A stretch of DNA of 64,000 nt from Carnobacterium_B sp040274945 (GCF_040274945.1 NZ_JBEMAR010000003.1:1-64000); one strand, 5' to 3'. Counted from the first letter of the stretch, positions 42,466 to 52,165 are shown. Notes: generated by a model not told the origin, from the sequence alone. Numbers and translations are program-made.

Positions 42466-44664
42466 TTGCCAAATCAAACAACTACTATCAAAAGTGCTAA
42501 AACTTACTTTTACCTTAATAACTTGGTTAATATTCCAGTCAATGGTGAAATTCCTTTACAAAAGGATCAGGAAGCATTAAAAGCTTACTTTAAAGAAGAA
42601 ATCATTCCCAATACCTTAACATTTCCTTCATTAGAAGAAAAATTGGCATTCTTGGTGGATAACAATTACATTGACTTAGACGTCTTAAACCTTTATAAGC
42701 AGGGTGAAAGTAATGACTATGATTTTGCATTTATTAAAAAAATATTCAAACAAATTTATGCTGCTAACTTTAAGTTCAAAAGTTTTATGGGTGCTTATAA
42801 ATTCTACTCACAGTATGCATTAAAAACAAATGATCATTCGAAATACTTAGAACAATTTGAAGATCGTATTGCTTTTAATGCTTTATACCTAGGCAATGGG
42901 GACAGAACATTAGCTGTCCAACTTGCTGAGGAACTTATCTCTCAACGCTATCAACCAGCTACTCCTACTTTTCTAAATGCCGGGAAAAAGAAACGCGGGG
43001 AAATGATTTCTTGTTTCTTAATTGATGTTGCTGATTCAATGCTTTCTATTGGCCGAGGAGTAAACTCTGCTTTGCAACTTTCTCGAATTGGTGGTGGAGT
43101 TGGAGTTAACCTATCAAATATCCGATCAGCTGGCGATCCAATTAAAGATATCGCCAATGCTTCTTCTGGTGTCCTTCCAGTAATGAAGCTGCTAGAAGAT
43201 GCATTTAGTTATAGTAACCAACTTGGGCAACGTAATGGCGCAGGCGTAGTCTATTTGAATGTTTTCCATCCAGATATCTTAGGCTTTTTGTCAACTAAGA
43301 AAGAAAATGCAGATGAGAAAATACGAGTTAAAACACTCTCTTTAGGGTTAGTCGTTCCTGATAAGTATTATGAATTAATAAAAACAAATAAACCGATGTA
43401 TCTATTTAGCCCCTACAGTGTAGAAAAAGAATATGGTATTCCGTTCTCATACATAGACTTGTCTGCTGAATATGACAATATGGTTGCGAATTTGAACATC
43501 AAAAAAACTCAAATCAATGCTCGTGAATTGGAGCAAGAGATTTCGCGTTTGCAACAAGAATCCGGCTATCCGTATATTTTAAATATTGATACAGCCAATA
43601 ACACAAATCCTGTTGACGGAAAAATTATTATGAGTAACTTATGTTCAGAGATTCTCCAACCGCAAGAACCTTCTACACTCAATGCTGACTTATCTTATGA
43701 ACAAACAGGCACAGATATTAGTTGTAACTTGGGTTCGAGCAATATGATGAATATGCTGCAATCTCCTAATTTTGCTAAATCCGTTCATTTGGCAGTTCGT
43801 GCGTTAACAACTGTCACAGATTCAAGCAATGTGCTAGAAGTACCTACTGTTAGCAAAGGCAACTCTATGTACCACACAATTGGTTTAGGTGCTATGGGAT
43901 TGCATACCGCTTTAGCCTTGCAACAGATTGAATATGGTTCAGAAGAATCGATTGAATTCACTGAAGCTTATTTCTTAGCTTTAAATTATCATTCTTTGGC
44001 AGCAAGTAACGAAATAGCTCAAGAACGAGGAGAAACTTTTTTCGGATTTGAGAAATCCAAATATGCTGATGGCGCATACTTCAAACCCTACCTAGAAAGT
44101 GAATTCACAATAGCAAATGAAAAAGTAAAGGACATCTTTACTAACGTCCAATTGCCAACAGTTGCAGATTGGAAAGACCTAAAAGAAAAAATTTCTAAGC
44201 ACGGTTTGTATCACCGTAACCGTTTAGCCGTTGCGCCCAATGGTTCTATTTCATATGTAAATGAAACGAGCGCCTCCCTACATCCGATTACTCAACTTAT
44301 TGAGAATCGCCAAGAGAAAAAAGTAGGCTCGATTTTTTATCCAGCACCTTTCCTTTCAAATGAAACTCTTTCCTATTACAAATCAGCTTATGACTATGAT
44401 CAGCGTAAAATTATTGATATTTATGCCGCTGCTCAAAAACATATTGATCAAGGTATGAGCTTAACTTTATTTATGCGCTCAACTCTTCCTGAAGGTTTAT
44501 ACGAATGGAAAACAAGAGATTCTTTAAAACTGACAACTAGAGACTTGAATCGTCTGAGAAATTACGCTTGGACCAAAGGAATAAAGTCACTTTACTATAT
44601 TAGAACGTATACCGAAGATGATGAATTTACAATGGCCAATACTTGTGAATCCTGCATGATTTAA
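42466..44664 (+). CDS. nrdE: class Ib ribonucleoside-diphosphate reductase alpha subunit
   Basis: 732 residues. Active-site elements are complete: first redox Cys in EMISCFLID, catalytic N-x-C-x-E in SNLCSEI, second redox Cys in ISCNLGS, radical-transfer Tyr pair in KSLYYIRT, and C-terminal TCESCMI for re-reduction. Reduces NDPs to dNDPs with radical from NrdF. TTG start at 42466, AGGAG upstream, 22 bases after nrdI. Length normal for NrdE. Confidence 0.96.
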   Translation: MPNQTTTIKSAKTYFYLNNLVNIPVNGEIPLQKDQEALKAYFKEEIIPNTLTFPSLEEKLAFLVDNNYIDLDVLNLYKQGESNDYDFAFIKKIFKQIYAANFKFKSFMGAYKFYSQYALKTNDHSKYLEQFEDRIAFNALYLGNGDRTLAVQLAEELISQRYQPATPTFLNAGKKKRGEMISCFLIDVADSMLSIGRGVNSALQLSRIGGGVGVNLSNIRSAGDPIKDIANASSGVLPVMKLLEDAFSYSNQLGQRNGAGVVYLNVFHPDILGFLSTKKENADEKIRVKTLSLGLVVPDKYYELIKTNKPMYLFSPYSVEKEYGIPFSYIDLSAEYDNMVANLNIKKTQINARELEQEISRLQQESGYPYILNIDTANNTNPVDGKIIMSNLCSEILQPQEPSTLNADLSYEQTGTDISCNLGSSNMMNMLQSPNFAKSVHLAVRALTTVTDSSNVLEVPTVSKGNSMYHTIGLGAMGLHTALALQQIEYGSEESIEFTEAYFLALNYHSLAASNEIAQERGETFFGFEKSKYADGAYFKPYLESEFTIANEKVKDIFTNVQLPTVADWKDLKEKISKHGLYHRNRLAVAPNGSISYVNETSASLHPITQLIENRQEKKVGSIFYPAPFLSNETLSYYKSAYDYDQRKIIDIYAAAQKHIDQGMSLTLFMRSTLPEGLYEWKTRDSLKLTTRDLNRLRNYAWTKGIKSLYYIRTYTEDDEFTMANTCESCMI

Positions 44665-44677
44665 TAGGAGGGAAATT

Positions 44678-45637
44678 ATGTCTTACTTACATTACAAAGC
44701 AATCAACTGGAACGAAATCGAAGATCTTTTAGATCATTCAACTTGGGAGAAATTAACGTCATTATTTTGGTTAGATACTCGAATCCCTGTTACAAATGAA
44801 AAATCGCAATGGGAAGCTCTTCCAGAAAATGAAAGAGAAGCATTCATGAAGTCGTTGGCTGGACTAGCTTCAGCAGCTACATTTCAATCAGAAAAAGGTT
44901 ACCTAGTAATCAATGAAGGAAAACACACTCAGCAAGAAGCTGCCATTTATAATAATATTCAATTTATTGAATCTGTTCATGCTAAAGCGTATAACACAAT
45001 CCTAATAGGATTTAACGAACCAAAAGAAGTTGATGATCTCTTAACTTGGGCAGATAACAATAGAGAACTTCAATACAGATTAGATCGAATTCTGGAAGTC
45101 TACAAGACAGGAACTCCACTCCAAAAGCGAGTTGCAAACTTACTCTTGGAAGGAGTCCTAACCTATAGTGGATTCTTTACTCCGTTGCTGTATTGGACAC
45201 AGAAAAGATTCACTAGCGTTGCTGAAATGATTAAGTTAGTTCTCACGAATGAATCTTTACACTGCTTCTATATTAGTCACAAATTCCAATCAGGTTTTTC
45301 TGAATTAACTCAACAAGAACAAACAGAATTGAGAGATTGGACTTTTGATTTGTTTGTTGATCTAGTAAACAATGAATTAAATTCTATAGAACAAATTTAC
45401 TATAAAACCGATTGGCTTGAGGAGGCTAAAGATTTTGTTCATCAACAGGCTAATAAAGCACTTATAAGTTTGGGATTCGACCCTTTGTACCCTGAAACAG
45501 GTGCAAGTAATTCCCATATTGATTCCATCAACGTTATTTTAACTAAAGTAACTCATCATGAAGTCGGTAGACAATCAGGTATCAGCTTCCAATTTGATAA
45601 AGAAGATACCATGAATGAAGAAGACTATGACTTTTAA
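44678..45637 (+). CDS. NrdF-like subunit lacking a metal ligand (NrdF1)
   Basis: 319 residues, ferritin-fold NrdF. Ligands Glu98, His101, Glu158, Glu192 and His195, and radical Tyr105 are in place (FIESVHAKAY, LLEGVLTYSGFF, NESLH). The first Asp ligand is replaced: canonical LLDTxQ reads AATFQ, with Ala67 (codon GCT 44876-44878). The RDE triad before the fourth ligand is TNE, so the radical-transfer Asp is Asn191. The C-terminal NrdE-binding tail EEDYDF is kept. It therefore may not assemble a Mn or Fe pair and could act as a structural or partner subunit. AGGAGG upstream. Confidence 0.88.
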   Translation: MSYLHYKAINWNEIEDLLDHSTWEKLTSLFWLDTRIPVTNEKSQWEALPENEREAFMKSLAGLASAATFQSEKGYLVINEGKHTQQEAAIYNNIQFIESVHAKAYNTILIGFNEPKEVDDLLTWADNNRELQYRLDRILEVYKTGTPLQKRVANLLLEGVLTYSGFFTPLLYWTQKRFTSVAEMIKLVLTNESLHCFYISHKFQSGFSELTQQEQTELRDWTFDLFVDLVNNELNSIEQIYYKTDWLEEAKDFVHQQANKALISLGFDPLYPETGASNSHIDSINVILTKVTHHEVGRQSGISFQFDKEDTMNEEDYDF

Positions 45638-45676
45638 CAAATAAATCCGGAATTTCATTTTAAGGAGGAAAAAATT

Positions 45677-46633
45677 ATGACTTCAAAACATAAAGTAATC
45701 AATTGGAATAAAATTGAAGATGAGTTAGACGATTATGTTTGGGATAAGGCAACCTCACAATTCTGGCTAGATACTCGTGTTCCTATTTCAAACGACTTAG
45801 CAGACTGGCGAGAACTTTCATCTATTGAACAAGAAGTTATTAAAAAGGTCGTTGGAGGTCTAGCATTGCTAGATACATTACAATCTGAAAAAGGTGTTAA
45901 CGCTATGCGGGAGGACGTTCGGACCCATAAAGAAGCTGCTATTCTTAATAATTTTTTGTTTATGGAATCCATACATGCGAAGAGTTATGGAACAATTCTA
46001 ACTTCTTTGAACAGTATCAAAAGTATCAATGAGATCTATGATTGGATGAATAATGACGAACGGATGCAATACAAAGCAAAACGGATTAATGATATCTATC
46101 AAACTGGTAATGGTTTGCAAAAGAAGATTGCAAGTATCTTTTTAGAAGGTATTTTATACTACAGTAACTTCTTTGCCCCATTATGGTACCGCGGCAGTAA
46201 TAAACTTGCTAATCTAGCTGAGCTTATTAAATTGATTATCCGTGATGAATCAGTACATGGTACTTACTTAGGGTATAAATTCCAATTAACTTACAATGAA
46301 TTGCCTGAAGAAGAACAAAAGAAATTGCTAGATTGGATGTACCCGTTGTTGGAAGATCTGATGGAAAATGAACTAGCTTACACTGAAGAAATCTATAGTC
46401 CAATAGGTATAGCCGAAGATGTTAAGACATTTGTCCGTTACAACGCTAATAAATCATTACAAAATATGGGTTTCCCAGCTTATTATGATCATGCTGATTT
46501 AGATGATGTTAACCCGATTGTGATGAATGGTATTTCAATTGAAACATCAAACCATGACTTCTTCTCACAAGTTGGAGCAGGATATCTTATGGGCGATGCT
46601 GAATCAATGGTAGATGAAGACTACGATTTTTAA
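45677..46633 (+). CDS. nrdF: class Ib ribonucleotide reductase beta subunit (NrdF2)
   Basis: 318 residues, 39 bases after the first NrdF gene. All expected residues are present: Asp66 (LLDTLQSEKG), Glu97/His100/Tyr104 (MESIHAKSY), Glu157 (LEGILYYSNFF), Asp190-Glu191-His194 (RDESVH) and Trp30. The C-terminal VDEDYDF matches the tail of NrdF1, so both can dock on NrdE. It is likely the catalytic, metal-containing radical subunit. TAAGGAGG upstream. Last gene; terminator at 46637-46681. Confidence 0.95.
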   Translation: MTSKHKVINWNKIEDELDDYVWDKATSQFWLDTRVPISNDLADWRELSSIEQEVIKKVVGGLALLDTLQSEKGVNAMREDVRTHKEAAILNNFLFMESIHAKSYGTILTSLNSIKSINEIYDWMNNDERMQYKAKRINDIYQTGNGLQKKIASIFLEGILYYSNFFAPLWYRGSNKLANLAELIKLIIRDESVHGTYLGYKFQLTYNELPEEEQKKLLDWMYPLLEDLMENELAYTEEIYSPIGIAEDVKTFVRYNANKSLQNMGFPAYYDHADLDDVNPIVMNGISIETSNHDFFSQVGAGYLMGDAESMVDEDYDF

Positions 46634-46636
46634 TAC

Positions 46637-46681
46637 AAAAAGAAGAACCGTGCTTGTAATAGACGGTTCTTCTTTATTTTT
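46637..46681. terminator. bidirectional terminator after the nrd operon
   Basis: Arms AAAGAAGAACCGT and ACGGTTCTTCTTT around GCTTGTAATAG, followed by ATTTTT. Also lies at the 3' end of the convergent GNAT gene. Confidence 0.85.
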
Positions 46682-46703
46682 GCTCTAACTAGTTGCATCC
46701 ATA

Positions 46704-47213
46704 TTAAATTGTCTTGGTCATGATCAAATCAGTTTGCTCATCATCACCCATGAAGAACGAATGTGAACTAATATGAATAAACCCCTTCTTTTTATAAAAG
46801 GAAAGAGCACTTAGATTTTCTTCCCAAACGCCTAACCAAATCACTTCTTTATTCTTTTCTTTTGCAAATTGTTCAGCTTTTTCTATCAAAACTGTTCCAT
46901 ACCCTTTTCTTTTACGGTTACTTCGAATGTAGATTCTTTCGATTTCTACAGCATTTTCAGCGATGTCTTCTGTTTGTGCATCACCTATGTTTAATTTTAA
47001 GTAACCGGCTATTTCTTCGTTATCTGATAGAAAGAAAAAAGTAGAATTTTTGTTTGTAAGTTCTTTTTTGAGTTGTGTACTATTATAGGCTTTTTCCAAA
47101 TAATTTTTTAAGTCTTCCTCAGTGTTTTGATCCTTAAAGGTATCCGTAAACAGTTCTATGCTGATTTTTTGAAGTAATTCTAAATCTTCTAATGTGCATT
47201 TTTTCAATTCCAT
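46704..47213 (-). CDS. GNAT family N-acetyltransferase
   Basis: 169-residue GNAT fold. Acetyl-CoA-binding segment RSNRKRKGYGTVLIEKAEQF (Q/RxxGxG/A-type pyrophosphate loop) and the C-terminal WEENLSALSFYKKKGF, followed by the extra beta strand. IERIYIR precedes the loop as usual. Resembles spermidine/spermine- or protein-directed GNATs, substrate unassigned. AAAGGAG upstream. Short gap to the MarR gene upstream, so they may be co-transcribed and MarR-controlled. Confidence 0.85.
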   Translation of the reverse strand: MELKKCTLEDLELLQKISIELFTDTFKDQNTEEDLKNYLEKAYNSTQLKKELTNKNSTFFFLSDNEEIAGYLKLNIGDAQTEDIAENAVEIERIYIRSNRKRKGYGTVLIEKAEQFAKEKNKEVIWLGVWEENLSALSFYKKKGFIHISSHSFFMGDDEQTDLIMTKTI

Positions 47214-47227
47214 AGTATCAGTCTCCT

Positions 47228-47680
47228 TTAGTAATTTCGTCTATTTCCTTTTTTCACAAAATCCCACTCAGCTTCTGTATTCTGTTTTATTTTGTTTAAA
47301 ATTTGAGAAAAATTTTTGATTTCTTCGTCCGACAAGCCTTTTAAAGCAACCTCATTAGAATAAAGATTTTCTTTCAAAATATATTCCGCTAATTTATCAC
47401 CTTGAGGCGTAGTAAATAGTCTTTTGATTTTTTTATTCACTGAATCAGCTCTTTTTTCAATCAATCCATTTTGTTCAAGTTTTTGAATAGCTCTCGATGC
47501 AGTAGTACGATCTACTTTTATCATTTCACTTAAATTATCCGGTATAATTCCTGGATTTTCTTTAATCCTCATTAAGTAGAGGTATTGACCTCTTGTAAGA
47601 TTGTGATTTTTAAATTCTATATTAGCAATAGAGTCTAAAGCTCTTGCGATCACGCCAATGTCACGAAGAATATCTATCAT
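47228..47680 (-). CDS. MarR-family transcriptional regulator
   Basis: 150 residues. Winged helix spans SEMIKVDRTTASRAIQKLEQ to NGLIEKRADSVNKKIKRLFT, with preceding LTRGQYLYLMRIKENPGIIP. ATG 47680 is chosen for its AAAGGGGG upstream. A long palindrome at 47727-47744 overlaps its own promoter, so autorepression is likely. The GNAT gene follows 14 bases downstream and is the probable regulated partner. Confidence 0.9.
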   Translation of the reverse strand: MIDILRDIGVIARALDSIANIEFKNHNLTRGQYLYLMRIKENPGIIPDNLSEMIKVDRTTASRAIQKLEQNGLIEKRADSVNKKIKRLFTTPQGDKLAEYILKENLYSNEVALKGLSDEEIKNFSQILNKIKQNTEAEWDFVKKGNRRNY

Positions 47681-47712
47681 TTCGTTCCCCCTTTTCGTTC
47701 TTAACAATTCCT

Positions 47713-47744
47713 ATTATAACTATTTTTGTTGCAATTGCAACAAA
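47713..47744 (-). promoter_or_regulatory. marR promoter with overlapping operator palindrome
   Basis: On the minus strand TTGCAA (47735-47740), 16-base spacer, TATAAT (47713-47718). TTGTTGCAATTGCAACAA (47727-47744) is a perfect 18-base palindrome covering the -35 element. Confidence 0.65.
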
Positions 47745-47752
47745 AAAAGAAA

Positions 47753-47785
47753 AACAACACTTTTTAAGTGTTGTTCTTCTTTTTT
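47753..47785 (-). terminator. terminator of the bglP-bglA-licT operon
   Basis: Arms AACAACACTT and AAGTGTTGTT with three-base loop; A and T runs on both sides, so it can act in both directions. Confidence 0.8.
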
Positions 47786-47835
47786 TTTAATATACAAGCT
47801 TAAGTGAGTAGCATTACTACCATTAGCTCATTTTT

Positions 47836-48684
47836 TTAGCCATCTAATTCATTATAATTTAATAATCGATTGATATGAACCGCTAAATAGGTTAATTCAT
47901 CATCCGGTACTTCTTTACCATATATTTTTTCCACATATTCTTTAACTTTAAAGGCACTATTCATAGCTTGAGGATAAAGAGTTGCAATTTGCTCAAACAA
48001 ATTTTTATCGCCTTTTTCCATCAATTTATCTGCAAAAAAACGCTCTACAAAAAATTTAACGTGAGTAATAAATCGTACATAATGAATGGATTCAGTATTG
48101 ACCGTTGTATTCAAACTATACCGAATCAAATTAACGATGCTACCAACCATTTTAGCGTATTTCATACCATCAGCATTCTGATTATCTGAATTCTGTGCAT
48201 TGATCAAATGAAACGCAATATTCGCAGCTTCCTCTTCCGGTAAATTAGTTTCTAAAGCCTTGTTTACCAAGGTACAAGCATACTCGCCAATGTGGAATTC
48301 TTTTGGGTAATAGCTCTTTATTTCCCAATATACTCGATTAGTAATGTTAATTCCCTTTTCTGCTCTCTCTACTGCAAAATTCAAATGATCCATTAGTGTG
48401 AAGTAAATACTAAGATTTAATGGAGAACCTAAATACTGTTCTGCGTACTGAACAATCTCTTGAGTGATATCAAAATAAACGGGAGAGATTGCATCAACCA
48501 AGTCTAAAAGTTGTTGAGTCTGTATGTTTTCTACAGGAAGAAAGGATTGATCCACTTGGTTATCTTCAATAGACATTCCAGGTTTCTTACCATACCCAAT
48601 CCCTTTTCCAAACACAACCATTTCTTTTCCATCTTTTTCTACTAGTACCACACTTGAGTTGAGTACTTTTTTTATATGTGTCAA
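47836..48684 (-). CDS. licT: BglG/LicT-family transcriptional antiterminator
   Basis: 282 residues: RNA-binding CAT domain at 1-55 (IKKVLNSSVVLVEKDGKEM, GKGIGYGKKPG), then PRD1 (about 70-165) and PRD2 (about 175-280) with the regulatory His residues in MDHLNFAVER and YVRFITHVKFFVERF. Phosphorylation by PTS proteins controls activity. TTG start at 48684 with GGGAG upstream. It is the last gene of bglP-bglA-licT and should act on the RAT/terminator at 52065-52148. Confidence 0.93.
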   Translation of the reverse strand: MTHIKKVLNSSVVLVEKDGKEMVVFGKGIGYGKKPGMSIEDNQVDQSFLPVENIQTQQLLDLVDAISPVYFDITQEIVQYAEQYLGSPLNLSIYFTLMDHLNFAVERAEKGINITNRVYWEIKSYYPKEFHIGEYACTLVNKALETNLPEEEAANIAFHLINAQNSDNQNADGMKYAKMVGSIVNLIRYSLNTTVNTESIHYVRFITHVKFFVERFFADKLMEKGDKNLFEQIATLYPQAMNSAFKVKEYVEKIYGKEVPDDELTYLAVHINRLLNYNELDG

Positions 48685-48707
48685 AGAAAATCACTCCCGT
48701 TTACTTT

Positions 48708-50171
48708 TTAGTCTATACTTGCTCCATTTGATTCAATAACGTCTTTATACCAATAAAAGGAATCTTTTTTCAATCGATCCAGTGTCCCATTACCTTCATC
48801 GTCTTGATCAACGTAAATAAATCCATAACGTTTCGACATTTGAGAAGTTCCTGCGCTCACAATATCAATTGCACCCCAGCTGGTATACCCAATTAGGTCT
48901 ACACCTTCATCAATGGCTTCACCCATTTGTTTAAAGTGTTCTTTAAAATAATTGATCCGATAAGGGTCATGAATTTTTCCTTCAACGACTTCATCCTTTG
49001 CACCCATGCCGTTTTCTACTATCATCAATGGTACTTGATAACGATCATATAATTCAAGTAAAGAAATTTTCAATCCTTTTGGATCAATTTGCCAGCCCCA
49101 ATCAGTAGATGGAAGATAAGGATTTTTCACTCCTAAAACAGTATTTCCTGCTGTACGTTCAGCATTTTCATCGCCTGATTCAGTCATAGACATATAGTAG
49201 CTGAAGGATACAAAATCCACCGTATGTTCTTTTAGAATAGCTCGATCATTTCCTTCCATTTTAATATGAATCCCTTTATTTTCTAATTGACGTTCAATCA
49301 ACTTAGGGTATTCTCCAAAAACTTGAACATCTGCATAAAACAGGTTTTCTAGATTCTTTTTCAAAGTAAGCTCTACATCAATTGGTGTACAAGTTCTTGG
49401 ATATGTTGTTAATTTCGTAATCATACAGCCAACTTCACTGCCTTTTATTTTTTCATGACAATCTCTTGTCACTAAAGCTGATGCAACAAATTGATGGTGC
49501 AGTGCTTGATAAATAACTTCTTCTTCTTTACCTTCTGGACATTTGTCTGGAATGATTCCTGCTGTCGTAAATGGATGACGGTGAATGCTATCAATTTCAT
49601 TAAATGTCAGCCAGTACTTAACCAAATCCTTATAGCGATCAAAACAGACGTTTGAAAAACGAACAAAATCATCAATCACTCGACGGTCAGCCCAACCATT
49701 GTATTCCAAGCTTAATGCTAACGGCATTTCATAATGAGACAATGTCACTATTGGTTCAATATTCAAATGTTTCATTTCTTGAAATAGATTATCATAAAAA
49801 ACTAGCCCTTTTTCATTAGGTTCAGCTTCTTCTCCTGTAGGAAAGATTCTAGACCAAGCAATTGATACGCGTAGAGCTTTTGTGCCCATCTCAGCGAATA
49901 AAGCTAAATCCTCTTTATATCTATGGTAGAAATCAATCCCACGACGCTTAGGATAGATTTTATCAGTAGGATCTTCCATCGCTTCTATAACGCTTTCTGT
50001 TGTTATTTCCATATGTCCTGCAAAATTTTTCACATCTAAATTGGGTTTATAAGTTGCAACATCTGCTACAGATAGCCCTTTACCATCTTTATTCCATGCT
50101 CCTTCTGCTTGGTTGGCTGCAATTGCACCGCCCCATAAAAATCCTTTTGGAAAACTTGTTGTTTTAGTCAT
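48708..50171 (-). CDS. bglA: GH1 6-phospho-beta-glucosidase
   Basis: 487 residues. N-terminal FPKGFLWGGAIAANQAEGAW, acid/base Glu in WLTFNEID and nucleophile Glu in IVENGMGAKDE. The phosphate-binding triad sits in SAGTSQMSKRYGFIYVD. It hydrolyses the phosphorylated beta-glucoside imported by BglP. AGGAG upstream; only two bases separate it from bglP and 23 from licT. More similar in pattern to BglA/AscB-type enzymes than the GH1 at 13408. Confidence 0.94.
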   Translation of the reverse strand: MTKTTSFPKGFLWGGAIAANQAEGAWNKDGKGLSVADVATYKPNLDVKNFAGHMEITTESVIEAMEDPTDKIYPKRRGIDFYHRYKEDLALFAEMGTKALRVSIAWSRIFPTGEEAEPNEKGLVFYDNLFQEMKHLNIEPIVTLSHYEMPLALSLEYNGWADRRVIDDFVRFSNVCFDRYKDLVKYWLTFNEIDSIHRHPFTTAGIIPDKCPEGKEEEVIYQALHHQFVASALVTRDCHEKIKGSEVGCMITKLTTYPRTCTPIDVELTLKKNLENLFYADVQVFGEYPKLIERQLENKGIHIKMEGNDRAILKEHTVDFVSFSYYMSMTESGDENAERTAGNTVLGVKNPYLPSTDWGWQIDPKGLKISLLELYDRYQVPLMIVENGMGAKDEVVEGKIHDPYRINYFKEHFKQMGEAIDEGVDLIGYTSWGAIDIVSAGTSQMSKRYGFIYVDQDDEGNGTLDRLKKDSFYWYKDVIESNGASID

Positions 50172-50173
50172 GT

Positions 50174-52018
50174 TTATTCTCCTATCTGTGCTACCGTCAT
50201 AACGGTTTGATTTTGGCTTGCTTTTTCATGTGTAATCATTTGATTGATCTTGAACAATTCTTTATTGGTTACAACTGCTATAACCGTCGGATCATATCCA
50301 GCATTTTTGATAGCTTCTATATCAAATGATATCAAACTATCACCTGCTTTAACGACATTACCCTCTTTAACGTGTGGTGTGAAGTATTTCCCTTCTAATT
50401 GCACGGTTTCTAATCCAATATGAAAAAGAACTTCAGCTCCATTTCTCATTTTCATTCCTATTGCATGATGCGTTTCAAATAACATAGTGATCGTTCCATC
50501 AGCAGGAGCATGTAATTCTCCTATTTCAGGAATAATACCAATGCCCTCTCCTACTAACTTAGTCGAAAATACTTCATCGTTTACTTCAGCTAAAGGAATG
50601 ACTTCTCCTTCAACTGGGCTATAAAAATTTGTACTTCCTGATACGTTCTCCGCAAAAGCTTGTTCTTCCGATTCAGTTACTTCTTCTTTCCATAAAAATA
50701 GTACAGTAACAAAAGAGACTACAAATGAGATACCTAATGTTACAAAAGCATAAACTAAATTCAAATTATTATCTGGAGAAGCAAACATAGTAATACTAGC
50801 CAAACCTGGTCCAACTAGTGCAAAAGCTTCAACCGCCATAATGCCTATAAATGCTCCGCCTATCAAACTTCCGAGCATGACACTATATAAGACTTTTTTA
50901 TGCAAAATTGTGACTCCATAAAGTGCTGGTTCTGTAATTCCAAACAACGCTGAGATTCCTGCTGATAATGCAGTAGATTTCAACCTTTTATCTTTGCTTT
51001 TGACAGCAACTGCAAAACAGGCGCCAGACTCAGCAAGGTTATGAGCTAAAGAAGCTGGTAAATAAAGCAATTCACGACCCATTTCACTTATAGAAGTTAC
51101 TGCATATGGAATCATCGCTTTGTGCATCCCAGTTACTACCATAAACGGTAAGAAAGCAGCAAGAGCAGCAGTCGCAACCCATCCAAATTGATTAAAGAGG
51201 AATAAGATAACGTTTGCAAATCCTTGTCCAACAGTAATGCCAATTGGACCTAATACTAATAACGTTATTGGTACAGTAATTAACAATGACATCATAGGAA
51301 CAAAGAAAATTCTAATAGCTTTAGGAGAGTACTTTGTAAATAGTTTCTCCATTTGAGCATAAAGTAAAATACATAAGATTGCTGGAAAAACTTGTGAAGC
51401 ATAAGCTACGTTTGGAACACCAATTGAGAATAACGAAGTACCTTCTGAAATCAATGTAGTCATACTCGGAAGAATCAACGCTCCAACTGCAGATACTGCA
51501 ACAAGTGAATTGACTTTTAATTTATTAGCTGTTGTCATAGCTACAAGTATTGGTAAGAAATAAAGAGGTGCTCCTCCAATAAGATCTAATATTTGATATG
51601 TTTGAGAAGCTGGGTCTATCCAACCAAACATTGAAATGAGTAACAACATAGATTTCAATATTCCACCACCTGCAATTGCAGGAATTAAAGGTTGAAAAAT
51701 ACTAATGATGAAATCCATTATTAAACTACTTAATTTTTGTTTAGGTTTATTTCCAGGTTCGTTCGATGCTGGAATATCTCCAATTACTTTTAAAACTTCA
51801 TCGTAAACTTCTACAACTTCATTGCCAATAATCACTTGACATTGAACATTTTGCCTAACTCCCATTACACCATCAATTTGTTCCAATGCTTTAACATCCG
51901 CTTTAGAATCATCATTTAACGTAAATCTAAGCCTAGTAGAGCAATGCTCCAAATGCGAAATATTCTTTTTCCCACCTACCTGTTTAACAATTTCTGCAGC
52001 TATTTGTTGATAGTTCAT
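50174..52018 (-). CDS. bglP: PTS beta-glucoside EIIBCA
   Basis: 614 residues. EIIB at 1-85 with Cys26 in LEHCSTRLRF, EIIC at about 105-450 with GITEPALYGVT, and EIIA at about 470-610 with His in EVLFHIGLETVQL. Complete IIBCA, so it is self-sufficient for phosphate transfer from HPr. AAAGGAGG upstream. First structural gene of the operon, preceded by a LicT-controlled terminator. Confidence 0.95.
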   Translation of the reverse strand: MNYQQIAAEIVKQVGGKKNISHLEHCSTRLRFTLNDDSKADVKALEQIDGVMGVRQNVQCQVIIGNEVVEVYDEVLKVIGDIPASNEPGNKPKQKLSSLIMDFIISIFQPLIPAIAGGGILKSMLLLISMFGWIDPASQTYQILDLIGGAPLYFLPILVAMTTANKLKVNSLVAVSAVGALILPSMTTLISEGTSLFSIGVPNVAYASQVFPAILCILLYAQMEKLFTKYSPKAIRIFFVPMMSLLITVPITLLVLGPIGITVGQGFANVILFLFNQFGWVATAALAAFLPFMVVTGMHKAMIPYAVTSISEMGRELLYLPASLAHNLAESGACFAVAVKSKDKRLKSTALSAGISALFGITEPALYGVTILHKKVLYSVMLGSLIGGAFIGIMAVEAFALVGPGLASITMFASPDNNLNLVYAFVTLGISFVVSFVTVLFLWKEEVTESEEQAFAENVSGSTNFYSPVEGEVIPLAEVNDEVFSTKLVGEGIGIIPEIGELHAPADGTITMLFETHHAIGMKMRNGAEVLFHIGLETVQLEGKYFTPHVKEGNVVKAGDSLISFDIEAIKNAGYDPTVIAVVTNKELFKINQMITHEKASQNQTVMTVAQIGE

Positions 52019-52064
52019 CTATGAATTCCTCCTTTTATTGTGGCAGATGAGATTTTAGTATACA

Positions 52065-52148
52065 AAAAAGGACCTAAAAAACGGTTCATAGGATTTTACT
52101 CCTAATGATTCGTTGTTTTAGGTCCTGCCTGCATTACCAGTCACATGC
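52065..52148 (-). promoter_or_regulatory. LicT/BglG antiterminator (RAT) and overlapping terminator
   Basis: On the minus strand the RAT-like sequence GTGACTGGTAATGCAGGCAG (52120-52148 region) runs into AGGACCTAAAA, the left arm of a terminator whose right arm TTTTTTAGGTCCT is followed by six T (52065-52126). The overlap means LicT bound to the RAT would prevent the terminator. Confidence 0.85.
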
Positions 52149-52165
52149 CTGATTAAGTTACCATT

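Noticed and set aside
44678..45637. Class Ie metal-free NrdF
   Set aside because: Class Ie proteins replace the later carboxylates with QSK or VPK patterns; here all three Glu ligands remain and only the first Asp is lost.
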